From Candidatus Polarisedimenticolia bacterium (GTDB lineage: Bacteria > Acidobacteriota > Polarisedimenticolia > Gp22-AA2 > AA152), in the NCBI GenBank assembly GCA_036004685.1, contig DASYRE010000051.1, forward strand, positions 1 through 64,000: a DNA stretch of 64,000 bases. The letters are read 5' to 3'. The notes beneath the pieces were generated by a model that had not been told where the DNA came from, made no database searches, and worked only from the letters and a program-made list of their open reading frames with translations. Below are positions 9,252 through 16,097 of this stretch, piece after piece. A program made the translations under genes and the position numbers. Each line of letters opens with the position of its first letter. Position 1 is the stretch's first letter.

Positions 9252-9593
9252 ATGACGATCCTGATTGCCGATCAGGACAAGCGATTTCGGACCGTCGTCA
9301 AGAGGCTTCTTCAGATGGGCGGGAACGTCGAGAGAGTGTGGGAGGCGTCCGACGGCGAGGAGGCGGTCAAGCTGGCGCGGGAGCTCGAGCCCGATCTCGT
9401 GCTCATGGAGATCTCGCTTCCCAAGCTCAACGGCCTGGAAGCCACCGAAATGATCAAAAAGGTGTTTCCCAGCGCCCAGGTCATCATCTTCACGCCTCAC
9501 GCCAACCAGGAATACCGGAACGCCGCGCTCCGCAGCGGCGCCAATGCCGTCTTCCCGAAGTCCGCCAGCTGGACGGGGGTCGAAGTCCACTGA
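9252..9593 (+). CDS. Stand-alone receiver-domain protein with Glu at the phosphorylation site
   Basis: A 113-residue single receiver domain of the CheY/NarL fold. The beta-strand that normally carries the phospho-acceptor Asp reads LVLMEISLPKLNG, so position 53 is Glu. The acidic pocket is also altered (Ile-Ala-Asp7-Gln8-Asp9 in place of Asp-Asp). The switch Thr81 and conserved Lys103 (FPKSA) are kept. Asp-to-Glu substitutions often mimic the phosphorylated state, so this may be a constitutively active or phosphorylation-independent adaptor. No output domain is present. A sigma-54-like promoter precedes it. Confidence 0.88.
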   Translation: MTILIADQDKRFRTVVKRLLQMGGNVERVWEASDGEEAVKLARELEPDLVLMEISLPKLNGLEATEMIKKVFPSAQVIIFTPHANQEYRNAALRSGANAVFPKSASWTGVEVH

Positions 9594-9599
9594 TCCGCT

Positions 9600-12071
9600 T
9601 CATCGTATCCGCCCGTTCCGGGTGATCTTTCCCTCCACGAACTTCGCTACCGGGCGGGGGCGATCCGGCTCCCGCTGATCCGCGATCCGCGGCGCCAAGT
9701 CGCCCGGCTCCTTCTCCGGCGCCGGAGCCCGCGCCAGATACTGGTCGATGTGGTCCTCCACCTCCTGCGGGAACTGCGGGACCGGCCCGGCGATGCCGTC
9801 CCGGTAGATCCGGAGCATGATCTCCTTGAAGATGGGCAGCGCCGTGCGCCCGCCCGTCTCCTTTTCCCCCAGCTCGCGGTTGTCGTCGAAGCCCACGCGG
9901 ACGGCGACCGTGATTCCCTTCCGGCCGAAAGTGGATCCGACGATCATCGCGTCGCGGAAATCGCTCGACGTGCCGGTCTTGGCCATGACCGGGATGGGAA
10001 AGTCGGCCGCGCTCAGGTTGTGCGCCGTTCCATCGGGCAGGCGCACGACTCCGCGGAGCCCTTCCTGGATCTGGCGCAGATCCTCGGCCTCGACTCCCAC
10101 CGAGGCTATCGGCCGCGCCGTCCGGGGGGCCTGGTAGAGGAGGCCGCAGGAGTTGTCGGTCACCTGGTCGACGATGTGCGGCTCCGCCAGGATCCCGGAG
10201 GCCATCGCGCGGTAGGCCCCGGCCAGCTCCAGGAGGCGGACCTCGGACGCGCCCAGCGCCGTGCTGATGTAGGGTTGAAGCTCGGTTCGGATCCCGAGCT
10301 GCCGCGCCGTCTTCAGGACGCTCTCCATGCCGATCTGGCGCGCCAGCCAGATGGCCACCGTGTTGCGGGATTCCGCCAGAGCCTGGCGGGCCGGTATCCG
10401 CCCCTTGAACTTCTTGTCGTAATTGGCGATCCACTTCACGCCGCGGTCCCGGCCCATATTGATCTTGATCGGCTTGTCGGGGACCTTGCTGTCGAGATCC
10501 AGGCCCTCGTGGAAGGCGGCCAGATAGACCAGGGGCTTCATCGCCGAGCCCGGCTGGCGGAGCGACCCGGTGACCCGGTTGTAATCGGAATAGGCGGTCG
10601 GGTGATCCTGATAGACCTGCCGCCCGCCGGCTTCGGCGAGGATCGCCGCATCCGAGTTGCGCAGGACGACGACCGAGCCCTGGATCACGCCTTTCGCCCG
10701 CGGGTGCCGCTTCTCGTAGAGGGCGAGCCCGCTCTCCAGGGCGTCGTTCACGATCGTTTGCGCGCGCTGGTCCACGGTGCTGCGCACCGCGATCCGGCCT
10801 TCGAACAGATCCTCGATCCCGAACCGGTCCTTGCCGTGCCGCTTCAGCTCGTCGAAGACGCTTTCGATGGCGGCGGGGGCGTACGTCTTCACGCCGCTGC
10901 GCGAGGCGAGCCCGATGGGCTCCGCCCGCCAGCGCTTGGCCGCCTCGGGGGTGATGGCGCCGTTGCGCGCCATGAGAGCGAGGATCTCGTTGCGGCGCCC
11001 CAGGGACCGCGGATCGCCGGGAGCCGGGGCATAGTCGCGGGGGCATTTGCAGATCCCCGCGAGCGAGGCCGCGATCGCGCCGTCTTCCGAGGTGAAGGCC
11101 GAGAGGGGCTTGCCGAAGTAGTATTCCGCACCGGCGGCGAAGCCGTACCGGCCGTGGCCCAGATAGATGAAGCTGGCGTACCGGGCGAAGATCTCCCGCT
11201 TGGCGATCTCCTGCGAGCCGTATCGCCGGCGCATCTCTTCTTCCAGCCAGAGCGAGAGGCGGACCTCTTCCACCTTGCGCAAGAGCTTGTTCACGGCGGG
11301 CACGCCGATCACGGCCGCGACGACCCCCGGCGCGATCCCGCCGCGGATCAGGTCGCTGCCATTCTCGCGGCTGGTCAGATCCTGCAGGAAATAGCCGCGC
11401 ACCAGCTGCTGCGTGAGCGTCGAGCCTCCCTGAGGAAAGACCAGGCGGAACCCCTTCCCGCTCCGCAGCGCCCCGAGGGATCGGACCGCCGTCTTCTCGA
11501 CGACGCGAGGCCAGGCGGCGAAGTCCACCCCGGGGTGGGTGAAGAAGTTCTTGTCCTCCGCCGAGAGGATCGCCTCCCGGAGGATGAGGGGCACCTGATC
11601 GTAGGTGACGACGCGCCGGTATTCCTTGGCCAGCTGGATCAGCGTCTTGCCGCGAGCGTCGAACACCTCGCCGATGGTGGGCGCCTCGAATCGAATGAAC
11701 GATTTGATGTCGGGAAGGTCGCTCCGGTCGAAATAGACGTGATAGACGAGGGCGATCAGCGCCACGAGAAAGCCGGCGGCGAGCGCCGCCGCGGCGCGGC
11801 CCAGGAGACCGCCCGGGCGCCGCGCTTCCAAGGCAGTCCGGCGGGCGCCCGCCGGCGAGTCCGGGCGGATATCGCGGCGCGGCAGGACGGGGGCCGGCAT
11901 CGGCGCGGCCCGGCCGCGCGGCCGGACGAGCGGCAATCCCGCTTCACTCCAAGCCCTCCGGACCAGCGGGCGCCGGATCCGGGGAGCGGGGTCCCGTCCC
12001 AGACACTCCTGGATCATCGCCCCAGGCCATTGCCAAGCCCAGGCGACCCATCGATAGGTTCTCGTATTCAT
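9600..12071 (-). CDS. Class A penicillin-binding protein (PBP1-type)
   Basis: An 823-residue bifunctional peptidoglycan synthase. A basic cytoplasmic tail of about 95 residues precedes one membrane segment (97-114). The GT51 glycosyltransferase has catalytic Glu172 in ILSAEDKNFFTHPGVDF and the GGSTLTQQLVR motif at 215. The transpeptidase has SxxK at Ser509-Lys512, SRN at 568-570 and KTGTS at 698-702, all intact. No ribosome binding site is obvious at the chosen ATG, so the true start may be an internal Met (58). The 3' end lies six bases from the convergent receiver gene. Confidence 0.93.
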   Translation of the reverse strand: MNTRTYRWVAWAWQWPGAMIQECLGRDPAPRIRRPLVRRAWSEAGLPLVRPRGRAAPMPAPVLPRRDIRPDSPAGARRTALEARRPGGLLGRAAAALAAGFLVALIALVYHVYFDRSDLPDIKSFIRFEAPTIGEVFDARGKTLIQLAKEYRRVVTYDQVPLILREAILSAEDKNFFTHPGVDFAAWPRVVEKTAVRSLGALRSGKGFRLVFPQGGSTLTQQLVRGYFLQDLTSRENGSDLIRGGIAPGVVAAVIGVPAVNKLLRKVEEVRLSLWLEEEMRRRYGSQEIAKREIFARYASFIYLGHGRYGFAAGAEYYFGKPLSAFTSEDGAIAASLAGICKCPRDYAPAPGDPRSLGRRNEILALMARNGAITPEAAKRWRAEPIGLASRSGVKTYAPAAIESVFDELKRHGKDRFGIEDLFEGRIAVRSTVDQRAQTIVNDALESGLALYEKRHPRAKGVIQGSVVVLRNSDAAILAEAGGRQVYQDHPTAYSDYNRVTGSLRQPGSAMKPLVYLAAFHEGLDLDSKVPDKPIKINMGRDRGVKWIANYDKKFKGRIPARQALAESRNTVAIWLARQIGMESVLKTARQLGIRTELQPYISTALGASEVRLLELAGAYRAMASGILAEPHIVDQVTDNSCGLLYQAPRTARPIASVGVEAEDLRQIQEGLRGVVRLPDGTAHNLSAADFPIPVMAKTGTSSDFRDAMIVGSTFGRKGITVAVRVGFDDNRELGEKETGGRTALPIFKEIMLRIYRDGIAGPVPQFPQEVEDHIDQYLARAPAPEKEPGDLAPRIADQREPDRPRPVAKFVEGKITRNGRIR

Positions 12072-12104
12072 CGCGGTTGGCTCATTCTATCTCTAAACGG
12101 CAGA

Positions 12105-12127
12105 GGCCCGGGAAACATTCCCGGGCC
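12105..12127 (-). terminator. Strong hairpin downstream of the beta-barrel gene
   Basis: A perfect 10-bp stem (GGCCCGGGAA / TTCCCGGGCC) with a three-base loop. It lies between the end of the beta-barrel gene and the start of the PBP gene, both on the minus strand. No T-run follows, so it may be a terminator with poor U-tract or an RNA-stabilising hairpin. Confidence 0.5.
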
Positions 12128-12307
12128 CCCTATCGAATCGCCCCAGCCGGTTCCTTGCCGGAGCGTTTGTGCGGAGTCCGTTGCGTCGCAGCGCCGTCAA
12201 ACGAACGGCCACGGTTTGGAACTCCCGAAAGCTCAACCGGTCAGACGCAAGGCGGGGACTTTGTTGCGCTCCCGGCTCCCCGCCGGGCCGGTGGACTGCC
12301 TTGAGGG

Positions 12308-12844
12308 CTACTTGCCCCAGCGAAATACCGCGCCGGCGTGCCAGTCGATTCCCCCGAAGTCGATGTTGTCGTCGAACGAGCCGAAGGAGATCGGGGTCTC
12401 AAGCTGACGCCACAACGCCTCGGCGAAGAAGCGGGTGTTGTCCTTCCCGATGTCGACGCCTACCTCGCCATAGATTCCGGTGTCGTTGTCTATGTTACCG
12501 ACATCGCTGTTGAGAAAGTAATAGCTGACACCGCCCCCGACGTAGGGGTTCACAAACTTGTCGGAGAGGAGGTTGAACTTTATGCCTCCGTCGACCGGAA
12601 TCGCGCGGACGTCGGTATCGGGAATGGTGTTTCCCCGCGCGTGGAAATCGGGAAAGTAGGTGCCGTGGAATTCCAGCTCGACCCAGGGCGCGAAGTTGAA
12701 CCCTACGCGCGCCCCGGCTCCCCAACTGTTGGCCGCGTCCTCGGCGCCCCAATAGGCGCCATAGACTCCGAAGCTTCCGGCCCACGTCGGTGCGGAAAAG
12801 AGGGCCAATGTCGCCAGAACCATCAAGCACTTCTTCCAGGTCAT
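12308..12844 (-). CDS. Small outer-membrane beta-barrel protein
   Basis: A 178-residue exported protein. The signal peptide (MTWKKCLMVLATLALFSAPTWA) ends at an AxA-type site near residue 22. The mature part alternates amphipathic strands with turns (GSFGVYGAYWG, VGFNFAPWVELEFHGTYF, FVNPYVGGGVSYYFL, NTRFFAEALWRQL) and ends in an aromatic C-terminal strand (AGAVFRWGK), as in eight-strand OmpA/OprF-like barrels. The start follows GAGGAGATAAAGC. A sigma-54-like site lies 290 bases upstream at 13134, giving a long leader. Confidence 0.85.
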   Translation of the reverse strand: MTWKKCLMVLATLALFSAPTWAGSFGVYGAYWGAEDAANSWGAGARVGFNFAPWVELEFHGTYFPDFHARGNTIPDTDVRAIPVDGGIKFNLLSDKFVNPYVGGGVSYYFLNSDVGNIDNDTGIYGEVGVDIGKDNTRFFAEALWRQLETPISFGSFDDNIDFGGIDWHAGAVFRWGK

Positions 12845-13133
12845 GCTTTATCTCCTCTGTGATGAAACATGCTGCCCAACTGTGTGAGAAGGAGCCGAGT
12901 CCCTCTTCACGCGAAGCCTGCCCAGAACCCTCGGTCGAAGTCGGTCACCGGCGTCGGCGCTCCCGGCTTCCACTGCGGGCGGAACAGGGTAAAACCGCCT
13001 CTCGGCTCTCCCGAAAGATCGCGCGGGCGCCCGAAGGGACAAACGAGCGATACGCTTCCAAGTCTTCATGAACCATCTCTCCCGTCGTGCCTCCTCGTGT
13101 TTCCGAGCAGGCCGTGTGCCCGGCCGTCTTCCT

Positions 13134-13148
13134 ACAAAGGGCGTGCCA
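13134..13148 (-). promoter_or_regulatory. Sigma-54-type element upstream of the beta-barrel gene
   Basis: The minus strand reads TGGCAC-GCCCT-TTGT followed by A. The -24 half is the exact consensus; the -12 half has GT for GC. It points toward the beta-barrel gene (start 12844) with a possible short frame between. Confidence 0.5.
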
Positions 13149-13380
13149 AGGCCCCCTCGCTCGACGGTCCAGCGGCGGTCCCGATCGGCAACAAGGTGAG
13201 GGCTCGACGTTTTCAGCTTCGCCCCTCCGGAAAAACCTTAGGGTCCTCCTGTTGGGAGGCCAGGCCGCCGATGGGAAAATGGCATCAACGTCGGGACCGA
13301 ATGTACAAAGTACACGGCCTGAGACCCCGCTCCGGCGGCGGAGCCCGGGCGCCACTCATTCGTCACTTGAAGCTCCACTC

Positions 13381-13395
13381 TGGCTTGCGATTTGC
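13381..13395 (+). promoter_or_regulatory. Sigma-54-type element before the YqjD-like operon
   Basis: The plus strand reads TGGCTT-GCGAT-TTGC followed by A, with both invariant dinucleotides correctly spaced. It is 100 bases before the ATG at 13495. Confidence 0.5.
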
Positions 13396-13494
13396 AGAGA
13401 CTCTGCTTGGCGCACGGATTCCGGCCGTGCTGTCAGGAGAAATCGGACTCCGGCAGGACCCTACACGCAGGACCTTATGAAACAGGAGGCTTCG

Positions 13495-13728
13495 ATGGAA
13501 CCACGGACCACAACGAGCACGCGAATGGGCGATTTCGCCAGCGATACCATCCGGGATGTGAAGGACGAAGCGGCCCGGCTCAAGGACGAAGCGGTGAAGC
13601 TCAAGGAGAAGTACGTCGACGACACCTGGGACAAGACCCGCCAGTACGTCAGCGACAATCCCGCCAAGACGATCCTGATCGCCGCGGCGGTCGGTCTCGT
13701 CCTCGGCACGTTCATGAGGCGGCGCTAG
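13495..13728 (+). CDS. YqjD/ElaB-like (DUF883) membrane-anchored stress protein
   Basis: A 77-residue protein. The ATG at 13495 follows AGGAGG at six bases. The N-terminal two thirds are a charged amphipathic helix (DVKDEAARLKDEAVKLKEKY), followed by one C-terminal membrane helix with a glycine-rich core and a basic tail (KTILIAAAVGLVLGTFMRRR). This is the layout of the E. coli YqjD/ElaB family, inner-membrane proteins that bind ribosomes in stationary phase. The stop overlaps the GTG of the next gene (TAGTG). Confidence 0.85.
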   Translation: MEPRTTTSTRMGDFASDTIRDVKDEAARLKDEAVKLKEKYVDDTWDKTRQYVSDNPAKTILIAAAVGLVLGTFMRRR

Positions 13729-14111
13729 TGAATACCGTCCGGGAAGTGACGCCTCCTCCGTTCCGGACCGTGACGCCCGACAAGCCGGCGCTTGAGGCCG
13801 AGGTCACTCTAACGGACGTCGCCGGCGAGGCCGTCGGAGCGCTTCACGCCTTCATGGAGTACGTGAACAGCTTCCTCAAGCTTCAAGGCTTTCGGCTGGA
13901 AGGAGAGCTCAGGTCGGTCCTGGTCCGTGTCGGCATGTACGTGATTGCCGGAATCGCGGCCCTGTCGGGCTTCATCCTTCTTTCAGCCGGTCTGGTCGAC
14001 TGGCTTTCGATCCTCACGAGCTCCCGGGCGGCGGGCTTCGCGATCGTCGGCGCGGGCTATCTGATCGTGGCGGCCATCGTCGCCATGGTGGCCCGCAGCC
14101 GCGCGTCCTGA
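13728..14111 (+). CDS. YqjE-like (DUF1469, phage holin superfamily 3.6) membrane protein
   Basis: A 127-residue protein starting at a GTG that shares its first base with the previous stop. Two membrane helices (VGMYVIAGIAALSGFILLSAG and AAGFAIVGAGYLIVAAIVAMVA) flank a short loop, after an amphipathic N-terminal helix (VGALHAFMEYVNSFLKLQGF). This is the YqjE arrangement, and the gene holds the same place as yqjE after yqjD in enterobacteria. The 'holin' label is only by family; there is no phage context. Confidence 0.85.
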   Translation: MNTVREVTPPPFRTVTPDKPALEAEVTLTDVAGEAVGALHAFMEYVNSFLKLQGFRLEGELRSVLVRVGMYVIAGIAALSGFILLSAGLVDWLSILTSSRAAGFAIVGAGYLIVAAIVAMVARSRAS

Positions 14112-14123
14112 AGGAGACACCTC

Positions 14124-14471
14124 ATGAAAACCCCACCGCATCGGCTTTCCACGGAAGAGCGGGAGATCGAGCTCGAGCGGGAGGTGGAGAGAAGGCGGGA
14201 ACTGCTGATCGAGAAGTTTCGCTCGCTCGGCACCTCGGTGAAGACGACGTTCGATCCCTTCAGCTCGGTGCGGCGCCACCCCGTCGGCGGCTTTGCCGCG
14301 GGCGTCGCGGCCGGCGTCCTTCTCAGCAGCGCCTCATCGGCGCTCAAGCTGGGCCGGAACCGGGACAAGCCCGAGCCGTCACGCTCCCCCATCGCTGCGG
14401 TGGTGGGAAGCCTCCTTCCGGCGATCGGGCCGCTTGTCCTGCGATTCTTCCGGCGAAGAGCCGAGCGCTGA
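14124..14471 (+). CDS. Third gene of the YqjD-E operon, YqjK-position protein
   Basis: A 115-residue protein behind GAAGGAGACACCTC. It has a charged N-terminal helix (residues 8-30, EEREIELEREVERRRELL), a central segment HPVGGFAAGVAAGVLLSSAS with one glycine/alanine-rich membrane helix, and a second hydrophobic stretch AAVVGSLLPAIGPLVLRFF before a basic tail. It starts 12 bases after the previous gene and is followed by a strong terminator, so it closes the operon. Its exact family is not recognised. Confidence 0.75.
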   Translation: MKTPPHRLSTEEREIELEREVERRRELLIEKFRSLGTSVKTTFDPFSSVRRHPVGGFAAGVAAGVLLSSASSALKLGRNRDKPEPSRSPIAAVVGSLLPAIGPLVLRFFRRRAER

Positions 14472-14493
14472 CCCTTTCTGAAACATCAAGCAT

Positions 14494-14525
14494 GGGCCTT
14501 TCCCGGGGGGAAGGCCCTTTTTTTT
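14494..14525 (+). terminator. Rho-independent terminator of the YqjD-like operon
   Basis: The stem GGGCCTT/AAGGCCC (extended by inner C-G pairs) is followed by eight T residues, a classical intrinsic terminator 23 bases after the operon's last stop codon. Confidence 0.92.
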
Positions 14526-14557
14526 GCTTCCAGCGTGCCCGCGCCCCCGACCTCTCG

Positions 14558-15265
14558 TCAGGAGGGCAGCGCCGTGACGATGAAGCGCTTGGGGGACGGG
14601 CCCATGTAGTAGAAGGGGTAGCAGGTGACCAGGGTGAGCCGCGGCGAAAGCCGGCTCGACAGGACCTGGGAGTCCTTGGGACCGACGATCGAGATGTCTC
14701 CGACGCGATAGTTGATCGTCCCATGAAGCGTCGTCAGGACAATCCGCTGGCCCGGCTTGATGTCGCGCAACGAGCGGAAAAAGCCGTCCCGGTGGCCCGC
14801 GATTCCGACGTTGCCCAGCTCTCCCGGAAACGCGGTCCCCGGGATGTGCCCGGCCCCGCGATTGAGCGTCCATCCATCCGTTCCCTCGAACACCATGACC
14901 GAAAGACCGAGGTCGGGAACCTGCAACCGGGCGATCGCCTTCGACGTATCGGGGAAGGAGCGAAAAGCACGGATGCGCTCGCGCGACCAACCGGACTTGT
15001 CGGGAACGGGGTCGTCGTCCGGCGAGGGGGGGAGGAGCCTGCGATCCGCAAAAAGCGCCAAGGGCTCCGCCTGAGCCGGGGAGGGGTGGTCCGCGGCGGG
15101 GCCCTTTTCGCTGAGCAATCTATCGAACTCTGCCGTCGCGGCCGCTTGGGAGAGTCGTCCATGAAGGAGGATGGCTCCGTAAAACCCCACCCCAAGCAGG
15201 CCCGCGACCAGAAAACCCTTTTCAAGTCCGCGCAGCGGTAATCTGCGCTTTTCGCTCATGGACAT
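14558..15265 (-). CDS. Class D-like sortase
   Basis: A 235-residue membrane-anchored transpeptidase. One N-terminal helix (residues 17-35) precedes an extracytoplasmic sortase barrel. Catalytic residues are present: His158 in GIAGHRDGFF, Cys215 in TLVTCYPF, and Arg227 in PKRF. The order and motifs fit class D (or E) enzymes. It lies 32 bases downstream of the LPXTG protein gene on the same strand, its obvious substrate. Sortases are uncommon in diderm bacteria. The start may be the ATG at 15265 or 15259. Confidence 0.92.
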   Translation of the reverse strand: MSMSEKRRLPLRGLEKGFLVAGLLGVGFYGAILLHGRLSQAAATAEFDRLLSEKGPAADHPSPAQAEPLALFADRRLLPPSPDDDPVPDKSGWSRERIRAFRSFPDTSKAIARLQVPDLGLSVMVFEGTDGWTLNRGAGHIPGTAFPGELGNVGIAGHRDGFFRSLRDIKPGQRIVLTTLHGTINYRVGDISIVGPKDSQVLSSRLSPRLTLVTCYPFYYMGPSPKRFIVTALPS

Positions 15266-15297
15266 TCCGGACGGAACGCTTCGCTAACGGGTCCGTG

Positions 15298-15897
15298 TCA
15301 GTGCGCAATCTTGCGTGCCGCCCGAATCGCCAGGGAGAAGCCGATCAGCAGGAGACCGGCGAAGCCGATCAGCGGAGCGGGGCTTCCCGTCTTCGGCAGC
15401 GTGCCGTTCGCGCTGGTGTCGTTGGTGTTCGCCGTCCCGGTGTCGGACTGGTAGGTCGTGGTCGTGGTCGCGCCCGAGGTGCCGGTCGTGCCCGTGGTGT
15501 CGTTGTAGTTGCTCGTGCCGCTGTAATTGCTGCCCGAGGTCGTCGTGGTTCCCGTCGCCGAGCTGCCCGAGGAGCCGTACGACGTGCCGCTCGGATTCTC
15601 GGCGGCGGTGGTCACGGTCACTTCGGTGGCGGTGCGGCTCATGCCCGTGCCGGTGCCCCGGATGCTCACCTGGTCCCCGACTTTCAGATCGGCGAGATTG
15701 AGGTGCTGGCCGCCCGACATGAACATCGTCGTCGTATTGGTCGTAACCGTATATCTGTCCGTTCCGCTCTCCACCACGAAGCTGTTCCCGGTCGCGTCTA
15801 CCGAGACGACCTTCCCGGTGATCATCGTGCTCTCCTGCGCCAGGACAGCCGTCAGCGCGAGAACCAGCATCGCAGCTGCCAGCAAGCTCTTTCTCAT
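15298..15897 (-). CDS. LPXTG-anchored cell-surface or periplasmic protein
   Basis: A 199-residue exported protein. The ATG at 15897 follows AAGGAGGAGAATTC. A signal peptide (about 20 residues, ending VLAQ) leads into a small beta domain (24-97: ITGKVVSVDATGNSFVVES, ADLKVGDQVSIRG), similar to OB/DUF5666-type folds. A Thr/Ser/Gly-rich linker (100-160) follows. The C-terminus is a complete sorting signal: LPKTG at 167-171, a hydrophobic helix and a basic tail (RAARKIAH). It should be processed by the adjacent sortase. The anchor target in a diderm envelope is unknown. Confidence 0.92.
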   Translation of the reverse strand: MRKSLLAAAMLVLALTAVLAQESTMITGKVVSVDATGNSFVVESGTDRYTVTTNTTTMFMSGGQHLNLADLKVGDQVSIRGTGTGMSRTATEVTVTTAAENPSGTSYGSSGSSATGTTTTSGSNYSGTSNYNDTTGTTGTSGATTTTTYQSDTGTANTNDTSANGTLPKTGSPAPLIGFAGLLLIGFSLAIRAARKIAH

Positions 15898-15959
15898 GAA
15901 TTCTCCTCCTTCGTGAAATGTTCGCCAGGTGCCCGGTGTTGAGCACATTTCAGACACCA

Positions 15960-15974
15960 GCACGATCCGTGCCG
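15960..15974 (-). promoter_or_regulatory. Possible sigma-54-type element before the LPXTG/sortase pair
   Basis: The minus strand reads CGGCAC-GGATC-GTGC followed by T, with GG and GC correctly spaced and one mismatch in each flank. It is 63 bases upstream of the ATG, the same distance range as the other sites. It is weaker than most of them. The rest of 15898-16097 shows no gene. Confidence 0.4.
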
Positions 15975-16097
15975 GACCCTCGCGAAATCGAGCCGGGCTT
16001 GAATCCCTTGAAAAATTGGGTCTTTCGCACGCCGATCGCGCGCGGGAGGCCGGCCGGGAGACGGCCTGCTGTAATTTTTGCACGCCGAAACTACACG

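Larger units (their letters stand above)
12845..13494. other. 650-base intergenic region with two opposed sigma-54-type sites
   Basis: The region separates the minus-strand beta-barrel gene from the plus-strand YqjD-like operon. It holds one sigma-54-type element for each direction (13134 and 13381). A 73-codon minus-strand frame at 12848-13069 begins 65 bases after the first site, has a modest GGGAGAG upstream and ends three bases before the beta-barrel ATG. Its composition (Arg-rich, no motif) does not persuade me that it is a gene, but the position is suggestive. Confidence 0.4.

Noticed and set aside
12129-12307. Possible c-di-GMP riboswitch-like GACGCAAGGC motif
   Set aside because: The GACGCAA string is on the wrong strand for the PBP gene and the other conserved helices of the GEMM fold are absent.
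12848-13069. A 73-codon frame just before the beta-barrel gene
   Set aside because: Position after a sigma-54-like site is suggestive, but the translation is Arg-rich and featureless, so it was not called as a gene.
13728-14111. Phage holin suggested by the DUF1469 label
   Set aside because: No phage genes nearby; position after a YqjD-like gene shows it is a YqjE-type stress protein.
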